Shown piece by piece: positions 41,670 through 50,295 of a DNA stretch of 64,000 nucleotides. The DNA comes from Streptomyces sp. NRRL S-244 (GTDB lineage Bacteria > Actinomycetota > Actinomycetes > Streptomycetales > Streptomycetaceae): assembly GCF_000717915.1 (NCBI RefSeq), contig NZ_JOCX01000010.1, forward strand, positions 124,001 to 188,000, read 5' to 3'. The translations under genes and the position numbers were made by a program. Within the stretch, counting starts at the first letter, position 1. Each line of letters starts with the position of its first letter. Below the pieces are notes generated by a model that was given only the letters and a program-made list of their open reading frames with translations, ran no database searches and was not told the origin of the DNA.

Positions 41670-43319
41670 ATGAACAGCGCGACCGAGGTGTTCCAGCCCC
41701 TGCGGGCGGACGATCCGCAGACCGTTGCCGGCTACCGCCTCGCGGCCCGGCTCGGCGCGGGCGGCATGGGCCGGGTCTACCTGTCGCACACCCAGGGCGG
41801 CCGCCCCGTGGCGATCAAGGTGGTACGGCCCGAGCTGGCCGAGGACCCGGCGTTCCGGCGGCGGTTCCGCCGGGAAGTGGAGGCGGCCCGGCGGGTCCGC
41901 GGCGCGTACACCGCCGAGCTGATCGACGCCGACGTGGACGCGACGCCGCCCTGGCTGGCCACCGTGTACGTACCGGGGCCCTCGCTGTCGGAGGCCGTGG
42001 CCCGGCGCGGACCGCTGCCGGTGTCCGCGGTGCTGTGGCTGGTGGCGGGGGTGGCGGAGGCCCTGCAGGTCATCCACGGTGCGGGGATCGTGCACCGCGA
42101 CCTGAAACCGTCGAACGTCCTGCTGGCCTCCGACGGGCCCCGCGTCATCGACTTCGGCATCTCGCTGGCCTCCGGCACCACCTCTCCCACCGCCACGGGC
42201 AGCGCCATCGGCACGCCCCAGTACATGGCCCCGGAGCAGGCGCTGGCGGGCGACACCACGGCGGCCACCGATGTCTTCGCGCTGGGCCAGACGGCGGCGT
42301 TCGCCGCGCTCGGCGAGCCGTTGTACGGAGACGGCCCCTCCGTCAGCGTGCTGTTCCGGATCGTGCACTCCGAACCCGACCTGTCCCGGCTGCCGGAGCC
42401 GCTGCGCCCGCTGATCGCCCGGTGCCTGGCAGCCGATCCGGAGGATCGCGCCACCCCTGCGGAGATCGTGGCGTGGTGCAGGCAGCGGCTGGGCAAGGAC
42501 GCCGACGCGGGCGGCGGTCCGGCCGTCTGGCGGGAGGTGACGGGGCCGGAGCTGGTGGTCCCGGCTCCGGTACCGCACCCCACCTCGGTCCACACACGGG
42601 CCCTGGATCCGCAACCCCAGCCGCCGCTGCCGCCTCCGATGGCCTGGCAGCCGCCGCAGACGACGCCCCTCACGCAGGAGGAGCAGCGGAGGCGCAGGCG
42701 GCGTACCGCCCTGATCGTCACCGCGGCGGTGACGGCTTCGGCGGCCCTGCTGACCGGTCTGGCCTGGACGGTCATGGACGCGGCGGACCGGGCGCGCGAA
42801 GGGAGCGCGGCCGCGGCCACGTCTCCCGGTCCGGCGAGTGGCGGCAAGGCCACCGGATCCGCGGGAGCCGGTGGAGCCGCCGGAGCCGCCGGATCGAGCG
42901 GTTCCGCAGCAAGTACGCCCAAGGCCTCCAAGCCGCCCGCGCCCGTCCCCCACCCCCAGGTACGGCTCGACCAGAAGAACTCGATCGGCATCAAGGACCC
43001 GGTCACGCGGGAGGACCGCACGGGGGACATCCGCCTGGACTGCGAGACGAACAGCTGCGAGCTGGCGAGCGACGCGACCGTGCTCGTCCAGCTGTACGCC
43101 GAACCCGGCACCGGCAACCTCGACACGTGCGGCCTCCTCACGAAGGCCGCCACGCAGCACACGCTGCCGCTGGCCGCATCGGCGCCCGGCACCGAGATCT
43201 GTGTCCGGCACCCCTCGGGAGACATCGCGCTGCTCGTGATCCAGACCAAGCCGGTCGTGCGGCTGCCGGACCTGCCCGGCTGGATCACCGCGGACATGAC
43301 GGTCTGGCGCGCGTCCTGA
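41670..43319 (+). CDS. Membrane Ser/Thr protein kinase
   Basis: A 549-residue Hanks-type kinase. Kinase domain about 20-290: Gly loop GAGGMGRVY, catalytic Lys in VAIKVV, HRDLKPSNVLL, DFG, and GTPQYMAPEQAL, all intact. A Pro-rich juxtamembrane region leads to one membrane helix near residues 346-368. A Gly/Ala/Ser-rich linker then reaches an extracytoplasmic domain (about 430-549) with three or four cysteines. No PASTA repeats are present. ATG 41670 follows GGGGGGAGA. Signal and substrates unknown. Confidence 0.92.
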   Translation: MNSATEVFQPLRADDPQTVAGYRLAARLGAGGMGRVYLSHTQGGRPVAIKVVRPELAEDPAFRRRFRREVEAARRVRGAYTAELIDADVDATPPWLATVYVPGPSLSEAVARRGPLPVSAVLWLVAGVAEALQVIHGAGIVHRDLKPSNVLLASDGPRVIDFGISLASGTTSPTATGSAIGTPQYMAPEQALAGDTTAATDVFALGQTAAFAALGEPLYGDGPSVSVLFRIVHSEPDLSRLPEPLRPLIARCLAADPEDRATPAEIVAWCRQRLGKDADAGGGPAVWREVTGPELVVPAPVPHPTSVHTRALDPQPQPPLPPPMAWQPPQTTPLTQEEQRRRRRRTALIVTAAVTASAALLTGLAWTVMDAADRAREGSAAAATSPGPASGGKATGSAGAGGAAGAAGSSGSAASTPKASKPPAPVPHPQVRLDQKNSIGIKDPVTREDRTGDIRLDCETNSCELASDATVLVQLYAEPGTGNLDTCGLLTKAATQHTLPLAASAPGTEICVRHPSGDIALLVIQTKPVVRLPDLPGWITADMTVWRAS

Positions 43320-43335
43320 CGGCGACGCCACGGGA

Positions 43336-43935
43336 TCAGCCGCGGGCGGCCTCGATGAAGGCGCGGATCAGGGCGGGGTCCTTCACCCCGCGCTCCCGCT
43401 CCACCCCGCTGGAGACGTCCACGCCCCAGGCGCCGGTGGTCTCCACGGCCTCCCGTACGTTCCCCGGGGTCAGCCCGCCGGCCAGCAGCCAGCGGCCCTC
43501 GGGCGCGGTGAACTCCTCGGAGCCCCAGTTCCACGGCTTGCCGGAGCCGGGGTCGGGGGCGTCGAGCAGCAGCAGGTCCTCCCCGTACTCCCCGCACCGC
43601 TTCACGCGCTCGGCGGTGGCCCGCAGCAGGGTCCGGCCCCCGGCGCGCAGCGCCTCGTAGTACTCCGGGCCCTCGTCCCCGTGGAGCTGCACTCCCCGTA
43701 CGCCGCTCTCCTCGGCCAGCCGCCGCACCTCCTCGACCGGCTGTCCCCGGAACACCCCGACGGTGAGCACCGAGTCCGGTACCCGCGCCGCCAGCTCCCG
43801 CGCCGCGGCGGCGCCGATCGTACGGGGGCTCCCTGCGGCGAAGACGAACCCGACGGCATCGGCCCCGGCCGCCACGGCCACGTCGACGTCCGCCCCGGTC
43901 TTCAACCCGCAGATCTTCACGAACAGCTCGCTCAT
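43336..43935 (-). CDS. trpF: Phosphoribosylanthranilate isomerase TrpF
   Basis: Third step of tryptophan synthesis: isomerises phosphoribosylanthranilate to CdRP. The 199-residue TIM barrel has the catalytic Cys in VKICGLKTGADV, the conserved FVFAAGSPRTI, GVQLHGDE, the catalytic Asp in LLLDAPDPGSGKPWNW and the C-terminal phosphate loops AGGLTPGNVREA and GVDVSSGVERERGVKDP. ATG 43935 gives the normal start. No other trp gene is near. Most streptomycetes lack trpF because PriA does both this and the HisA reaction, so this gene is noteworthy. Confidence 0.92.
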   Translation of the reverse strand: MSELFVKICGLKTGADVDVAVAAGADAVGFVFAAGSPRTIGAAAARELAARVPDSVLTVGVFRGQPVEEVRRLAEESGVRGVQLHGDEGPEYYEALRAGGRTLLRATAERVKRCGEYGEDLLLLDAPDPGSGKPWNWGSEEFTAPEGRWLLAGGLTPGNVREAVETTGAWGVDVSSGVERERGVKDPALIRAFIEAARG

Positions 43936-44063
43936 CCCCCCAGTCAACCAAACCGCCCTGTTGGGTGGTGATCCGTCTCGGCACCCGGGCGCGGCCACCC
44001 TCGCGCCGCTAGCCTGGAACGGGGCTCACGCCCAGTGCACGGCACGCCACGCGGAGGATCACG

Positions 44064-44645
44064 GTGACGATCATGATCGAACGGGCCACACCGATAGAGC
44101 AGGCGGCACCGCCGACATTCGAGACGCTCCTGCGCACGGTTGCGGAGATGGACACGCCAGACGGCTATAAGGCCGAGCTCATCCGGGGGAAGATCATCGT
44201 GTCGCCGTTCTCCAAGCTGCGCTACTCCCGTCGCATGCGTCTTTTGCGCGAGCAGCTCCAGGCCCACGTCCCCGAGGGGCAATTCGCGGACACCTCGCCC
44301 TTCCTCTTCCGGTTCGAGGCAGCTGAGCGCGGCTACGGACCAGACCTGTACGTCGCGGACGAGGCGGCCTTCGAGCAGGAGGGGCTGCACGCGGACGGCG
44401 CGGCGCTGTCGCTGGTCGGGGAGTTCACGTCCGTCTCCACCAGGGACGCGGACTGGAACGAAAAGCTCGACGTGTACGGCCGGCTCGTGCCCGTCTACCT
44501 CGTCGTCGACATGCAGGACTCGGAGATCACCTGCTTCTGGGACCCCTCGCCGCACGGATACCGCTCTCGTACGACGGTGTCCTTCGGGAAGCCCCTGCAG
44601 ATCCCCGCGCCCTTCGACTTCTCCCTCGACACCAGCGGCTTCTAG
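44064..44645 (+). CDS. Uma2-family endonuclease-like protein
   Basis: A 193-residue protein of the Uma2 family (PD-(D/E)XK-like fold), abundant in actinobacteria and cyanobacteria; function not established. Conserved elements: GYKAELIRGKIIVSPFSKLR, the region YGPDLYVADEAAFE, then FTSVSTRDADWNEKLDVYGR and VPVYLVVDMQDSEI. Most members read E(V/I)TS at the core; here it is EFTS. GTG 44064 follows GCGGAGGATC. Full length, unlike the remnant at 37904. Confidence 0.82.
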   Translation: MTIMIERATPIEQAAPPTFETLLRTVAEMDTPDGYKAELIRGKIIVSPFSKLRYSRRMRLLREQLQAHVPEGQFADTSPFLFRFEAAERGYGPDLYVADEAAFEQEGLHADGAALSLVGEFTSVSTRDADWNEKLDVYGRLVPVYLVVDMQDSEITCFWDPSPHGYRSRTTVSFGKPLQIPAPFDFSLDTSGF

Positions 44646-44661
44646 GAGCCCCGAAAACGCC

Positions 44662-44701
44662 CGAGGGCGGCACCCCCCGTGTGGGGAGTGCCGCCCTCGG
44701 T
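44662..44701. terminator. Bidirectional hairpin between uma2 and groEL
   Basis: Perfect 13-base arms (ccgagggcggcac and its complement) with an inner C/G-rich extension, between convergent genes. Confidence 0.85.
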
Positions 44702-44730
44702 CGAAGAACAGCCGATCAGCCAGGGGCCGA

Positions 44731-46491
<1,761 letters not shown>

Positions 46492-46512
46492 TCACCGACC
46501 CGGTCCTGTGTA

Positions 46513-46539
46513 GTAGCACTCTCACCAGGAGAGTGCTAA
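46513..46539 (-). promoter_or_regulatory. CIRCE element 1 (HrcA operator)
   Basis: gTAGCACTC-N9-GAGTGCTAA: matches the CIRCE consensus at 17 of 18 arm positions, about 160 bases before the groEL start. Confidence 0.93.
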
Positions 46540-46548
46540 CGCCAATGA

Positions 46549-46575
46549 TTAGCACTCGACCCCCGAGAGTGCAAG
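46549..46575 (-). promoter_or_regulatory. CIRCE-like element 2, half degenerate
   Basis: TTAGCACTC-N9-GAGTGCaag: one arm is perfect, the other matches at its first six bases. It lies nine bases from CIRCE 1. Confidence 0.7.
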
Positions 46576-46682
46576 CGGCTTCGAAGAAGCCTCACCGAGG
46601 GGTGGCGGTCGGGCGACGGGCGGGCGCAAGCGGCTTCGGGCAACGGCGGGCAGCCCGCCCGGGGCGGAGGCCGGACATGCGT

Positions 46683-46720
46683 CGAGGGCCCACATCCCTC
46701 CTCCAGGATGTGGGCCCTCG
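46683..46720 (-). terminator. Terminator of the cold-shock gene
   Basis: Perfect 15-base arms (cgagggcccacatcc and its complement) with an 8-base loop, 34 bases past the stop of the minus-strand cold-shock gene. Confidence 0.88.
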
Positions 46721-46753
46721 TACGTAATGCGTCGCTGGTCGATCGCGCCGGGG

Positions 46754-46957
46754 CTAGACGGCGAGCTTGACCATGTCCGCCTGCGGACCCTTCTGGCCCT
46801 GCGAGATCTCGAACTCGACCCGCTGACCCTCTTCAAGGGTGCGGTACCCGTCCATCTGGATGGCGCTGTAGTGGACGAACACATCCGCACCACCGTCGAC
46901 CGCGATGAAGCCGTAGCCCTTCTCCGCGTTGAACCACTTGACGGTGCCCTGAGCCAT
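46754..46957 (-). CDS. Cold-shock protein, CspA family
   Basis: A 67-residue RNA chaperone of classic CspA size with RNP1 (KGYGFIAV) and RNP2 (VFVHYS) intact. It begins [10 protein letters not shown] and ends ADMVKLAV, as in the abundant streptomycete Csp proteins. A 380-base AT-richer region upstream, ending at the metO terminator, probably includes its promoter and a long 5' leader typical of csp genes. Confidence 0.95.
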   Translation of the reverse strand: MAQGTVKWFNAEKGYGFIAVDGGADVFVHYSAIQMDGYRTLEEGQRVEFEISQGQKGPQADMVKLAV

Positions 46958-47290
46958 GCCTAACTCCCCTATTACTGGCCCTTGCGCAGGACCGCACTTC
47001 GCGGTCCCGGGTCAGAACTTGCGCCGGAACGCCTCGACCGGGGCTGAATGTATCCGCACCGCTGCTGTCTGCAACAGGTCAATCCGACGAGAATTCTGGA
47101 CACGGGGATACATTGAAATAGAGTGAAAAGTTGGCATATTCCCGGGCAACTCGGACCCGGCATATCTCGCCAAAGCCCCATACCGCACTTGCACATTGAC
47201 TCAATGTCAACCATCACGCGACCCGCTCATATGCGGCGGGCAAGAACAGCGGAGGGGACTTCCCCAACTCTACCGCGCCCAACCAAGCAG
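46958..47290. other. Upstream/leader region of the cold-shock gene
   Basis: About 330 bases, clearly lower in GC than the rest of the window. It holds a good -35 TTGACA on the minus strand (47210-47205) embedded in overlapping palindromes (47193-47210). No ORF is convincing. Confidence 0.5.
47193..47210 (-). promoter_or_regulatory. Overlapping palindromes in the csp upstream region
   Basis: ACATTGA-C-TCAATGT (47193-47207) overlaps TTGAC-N5-GTCAA (47196-47210). The second contains a consensus-like -35 on the minus strand. Candidate operator. Confidence 0.45.
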
Positions 47291-47325
47291 AATTACCCCC
47301 TCCGCTTTTACCGGAGGGGGTAATT
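47291..47325 (-). terminator. Terminator of the metM-metO operon
   Basis: Perfect 14-base arms (aattaccccctccg and its complement) with a 7-base loop, 15 bases after the metO stop. The AATT ends make it unusually AT-flanked for this genome. Confidence 0.88.
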
Positions 47326-47340
47326 CGAGGCTTTCGCGTG

Positions 47341-47619
47341 TCAGCAGCCGCCCGCGACGGCGGGAATGATCGAGACGCCCGCGCCGTCCGGCGTCACCGC
47401 GTCCAGACCGCCCTCGAAGCGCACGTCATCGTCGTTGACGTAGACGTTGACGAAGCGGCGCAGCTTGCCCTGGTCGTCCAGGACGCGGGCGGCGATGCCC
47501 GGGTGGCTCGCCTCGAGGGAGGCGATGACCTCGGAGAGGGTCGCGCCCTCGGCGGAGACCTCGGCCTGGCCGCCGGTGTAGGTGCGCAGGATGGTGGGGA
47601 TGCGGACGTTGACGCTCAT
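47341..47619 (-). CDS. metO: Sulfur-carrier protein, MoaD/ThiS-like (probable MetO)
   Basis: A 92-residue beta-grasp protein that, as a C-terminal thiocarboxylate, donates sulfur. It shows VRIPTILRTYTGGQAEV, LSEVIASLEASHPGIAARVL and RFVNVYVNDDDVRFEGGLD. It ends AVAGGC: the Gly-Gly needed for activation is followed by one extra cysteine, so the last residue must be removed first. It lies 38 bases downstream of the threonine-synthase-like gene under the same SAM riboswitch, the arrangement described for metM-metO in Streptomyces, where the carrier supplies sulfur for homocysteine. Confidence 0.82.
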   Translation of the reverse strand: MSVNVRIPTILRTYTGGQAEVSAEGATLSEVIASLEASHPGIAARVLDDQGKLRRFVNVYVNDDDVRFEGGLDAVTPDGAGVSIIPAVAGGC

Positions 47620-47657
47620 GGCGCTACTGCCTTTCCGGTAGAGCAGGGAGGAGATGG

Positions 47658-48932
47658 TCAGGCCAGGCCGGCGGCGCGGAACGCGTCCAGGCTCGGGCGG
47701 ATGGTGGCGCTCTGCCCGCTGTCCGCGGCCACCGCCTCCAGGGTCTTGAGGCCGTCACCGGTGTTGAGGACCACCGTGGTCAGTGCCGGGTCGAGCTGAC
47801 CGTTCTCGATGAGCTTCTTGGTCACGCCGACGGTCACGCCGCCCGCGGTCTCGGCGAAGATGCCCTCGGTCTGCGCGAGGATCTTGATGGCCTCGACGAC
47901 CTGCTCGTCGGTGACGTCCTCGACGTAGCCGCCCGTACGGCGGGCGATGTCCAGGACGTACGGGCCGTCGGCCGGGTTGCCGATGGCCAGCGACTTGGCG
48001 ATGGTGTTCGGCTTCTGCGGGCGGACCACGTCGTGGCCGGCCTTGAAGGCGGTGGAGACCGGGGAGCAGCCCTCGGCCTGCGCGCCGAAGATCTTGTACG
48101 GCTTGTCCTCGACGAGCCCGAGCTTGATCAGCTCCTGCAGACCCTTGTCGATCTTCGTCAGCTGCGAGCCCGACGCGATCGGGATCACGATCTGGTCGGG
48201 CAGCTGCCAGCCGAGCTGCTCGCAGATCTCGTACGCCAGGGTCTTGGAGCCCTCGCCGTAGTACGGGCGCAGGTTGACGTTGACGAAGCCCCAGCCCTCG
48301 CCGAGCGGGTCGCCGATGAGCTCGGAGCAGAAGCGGTTGACGTCGTCGTAGTTGCCCTCGATGCCGACGAGGTCGCCGCCGTACACGCCGGCCATGACGA
48401 CCTTGCCCTGCTCCAGGTCGTGCGGGATGAACACGCAGGAGCGGAAGCCGGCCCGGGCGGCCGCGGCGCCGACGGCGCCGGCCAGGTTGCCGGTGGAGGA
48501 GCAGGACAGGGTGGTGAAGCCGAAGGCCCGGGCGGCCTCGACGGCGATGGCCACGACGCGGTCCTTGAAGGAGTGCGTCGGGTTGCCGGAGTCGTCCTTG
48601 ACGTACAGCTTGCCCGTGACGCCGAGCTCCTTGGCCAGGTTGGCCGCGTCCACGAGCTTGGTGAAGCCGGGGTTCAGGCTGGGCTTGGAGGCCACGTCCG
48701 CGGGGACGGGCAGCAGCGGGGCGTAGCGCCAGATGTTGTTCGGGCCGGCCTCGATCGCGGCGCGCAGCGCCTCGGGGTCCCCGGTGGGAAGGTCGTAGGC
48801 GACTTCCAGCGGACCGAAGCACTCGACGCAGGCGAAGATGGGTCCGAGTTCGAAACGGGTACCGCACTCACGACACGAGAGGCCGGTGGCAGGTCCGAGA
48901 TCGACAGAGGTGGCAACAGTCTGTGCAGCCAT
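47658..48932 (-). CDS. metM: Threonine-synthase-like enzyme, probable MetM homocysteine synthase
   Basis: A 424-residue PLP enzyme of the threonine synthase fold. A zinc-ribbon-like N-terminus (CRECG ... CVECF) precedes the PLP lysine in NPTHSFKDRVVAIA, the Ser/Thr-Gly-Asn loop CSSTGNLAGAVGAAAARAG and the C-terminal NTGDGLKTLE. Sequence alone says threonine synthase. Context argues otherwise: a SAM-I riboswitch precedes it and a sulfur-carrier gene follows, matching MetM, which makes homocysteine from O-phosphohomoserine. ATG 48932 is used, with AAAGGG ten bases before. A housekeeping thrC elsewhere would settle the assignment. Confidence 0.8.
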   Translation of the reverse strand: MAAQTVATSVDLGPATGLSCRECGTRFELGPIFACVECFGPLEVAYDLPTGDPEALRAAIEAGPNNIWRYAPLLPVPADVASKPSLNPGFTKLVDAANLAKELGVTGKLYVKDDSGNPTHSFKDRVVAIAVEAARAFGFTTLSCSSTGNLAGAVGAAAARAGFRSCVFIPHDLEQGKVVMAGVYGGDLVGIEGNYDDVNRFCSELIGDPLGEGWGFVNVNLRPYYGEGSKTLAYEICEQLGWQLPDQIVIPIASGSQLTKIDKGLQELIKLGLVEDKPYKIFGAQAEGCSPVSTAFKAGHDVVRPQKPNTIAKSLAIGNPADGPYVLDIARRTGGYVEDVTDEQVVEAIKILAQTEGIFAETAGGVTVGVTKKLIENGQLDPALTTVVLNTGDGLKTLEAVAADSGQSATIRPSLDAFRAAGLA

Positions 48933-48951
48933 GATGGCGAGGCCCTTTCTC

Positions 48952-49101
48952 CTCATCTTCCCCATGGCGCACTTCGCCATGAGACGGAATTGGCACCTTC
49001 CCTAGCCGGGGACCTCGCTGCCGCAAGCAAGCAAGCGCGAGAACCGACTGGAGGGTTGCCGGGGCTTCAACGGGCCGTGTCCCTCTGCCCCTCTGGATGA
49101 G
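48952..49101 (-). ncRNA. SAM-I riboswitch (S-box leader)
   Basis: On the minus strand the leader reads CTCATCCAGAGGGGCAGAGG, then the core GACACGGCCCGTTGAAGCCC and CGGCAACC, later GGTGCCAATTCC, and closes with GATGAG. These are the conserved S-box segments in order; the first and last hexamers pair as P1. P1's 3' strand lies 19 bases before the ATG and abuts the purine-rich ribosome site, so translational OFF control by SAM is likely. No intrinsic terminator is visible between P1 and the gene. Confidence 0.93.
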
Positions 49102-49290
49102 CGGTATGGCACCGGGCCGCGCGCTCTGCGGCGCGTCCGGGCGTTTGTGCGCGGGGACCCCCGGCATGCGGTGGTCCTTCGCGTTGTTCAAGACTGTAAC
49201 TGAAGGTCCGGGTGGTTGAGACAGCCGTCCGAACCGCGAGATGGATCACTTTTCGGCTGAAACCGCCGGGGAGCGACGGACGACCAGGGA

Positions 49291-50250
49291 GTGCTGAACG
49301 TGCTGGAAGAGGTGGAGCGCTGGTTCGCGGACCGCTCCTGGTCCGCGGCCGACCGACCGCTCGACCAGCTGCTTTCCGCCAAGCGGGCGGCGGGCACCAC
49401 GGTCAGCGTCGTCCTGCCCGCGCTCGACGAGGAGGAGACGGTCGGCGCGATCGTCGAGGTGATCCGGCGCGATCTGATCGACGGGCTGCCGCTGCCGCTG
49501 GTCGACGAACTGATCGTGATCGACTCGGGCTCCACCGACCGGACCGCCGAGGTGGCCGCCAAGGCAGGTGCCCGGGTGGTGCACCGCGACGACATCCTGC
49601 CGCGGATCCCGGCCGTGCACGGCAAGGGCGAGGTGCTGTGGCGCTCGCTGCTGGCCACCACCGGGGACGTGGTCTGTTTCGTGGACGCGGACCTACGGGA
49701 CTTCTCCTCCGCGTTCGTGTCCGGGATCGTGGGCCCGCTGCTGACCGAGCCCGACGTGCAGTTCGTCAAGGCGATGTACGACCGCCCGCTGGGGGACGCG
49801 CCCGGCCAGGGCGGCCGGGTCACCGAGCTGGTCGCCCGTCCGCTCCTCAATCTCCACTGGCCGCAGCTGGCCGGCTTCGTCCAGCCGCTGGGCGGCGAGT
49901 ACGCCGTGCGCCGGGCCCTGCTGGAACGTTTGCCCTTCCCCGTCGGGTACGGGGTCGAGCTCGGCCTGCTGGTGGACGCGCTGCACACCGTCGGACTGGA
50001 CGCGTTGGCCCAGGTGGACGTGGGTGTACGGCTCCACCGCCATCAGGACGGACAGGCGCTGGGCCGCATGGCAGCGGCGATCTACCGGACGGCGCAGCTG
50101 CGGCTCTCGCGCGGGCATCTCGTACGGCCGGAGCTGACGCAGTTCGAGCGCGGCCCGGACGGGTTCACGCCGCGCACGTACGCCGTGGACACCGAGGAGC
50201 GGCCGCCGATGGCCGGGGTGAAGGAGTACTCCGGTCGCCGGGTGGCGTGA
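49291..50250 (+). CDS. gpgS: Glucosyl-3-phosphoglycerate synthase-like glycosyltransferase
   Basis: A 319-residue GT81-type enzyme expected to transfer glucose from an NDP-glucose to 3-phosphoglycerate, the first step to glucosylglycerate. Seen: SVVLPALDEEETVGAIVEVI, the acceptor-side IDSGSTDRTAEVAAKAGARV, metal-binding FVDADLRDF, and LAGFVQPLGGEYAVRRALLE with the later HRHQD. GTG 49291 follows CAGGGA. otsA follows 45 bases downstream, so the locus joins two compatible-solute pathways. Confidence 0.85.
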   Translation: MLNVLEEVERWFADRSWSAADRPLDQLLSAKRAAGTTVSVVLPALDEEETVGAIVEVIRRDLIDGLPLPLVDELIVIDSGSTDRTAEVAAKAGARVVHRDDILPRIPAVHGKGEVLWRSLLATTGDVVCFVDADLRDFSSAFVSGIVGPLLTEPDVQFVKAMYDRPLGDAPGQGGRVTELVARPLLNLHWPQLAGFVQPLGGEYAVRRALLERLPFPVGYGVELGLLVDALHTVGLDALAQVDVGVRLHRHQDGQALGRMAAAIYRTAQLRLSRGHLVRPELTQFERGPDGFTPRTYAVDTEERPPMAGVKEYSGRRVA

Positions 50251-50295
50251 GGGAACTGACGTTTGAGCGGGCGGGCCCCGGGCTAGGTTCGCCGC

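Noticed and set aside
32262..44645. Integrated mobile element
   Set aside because: The stretch looks accessory, but there is no integrase, transposase, att-like direct repeat or tRNA, and GC content is not clearly different.
44064..44645. Restriction-modification system
   Set aside because: Uma2 proteins have an endonuclease-like fold, but there is no methyltransferase nearby and the family role is unproven.
47658..48932. Plain label thrC for the PLP enzyme
   Set aside because: Not impossible, but the SAM riboswitch and adjacent sulfur carrier fit the MetM role better; kept as the alternative.
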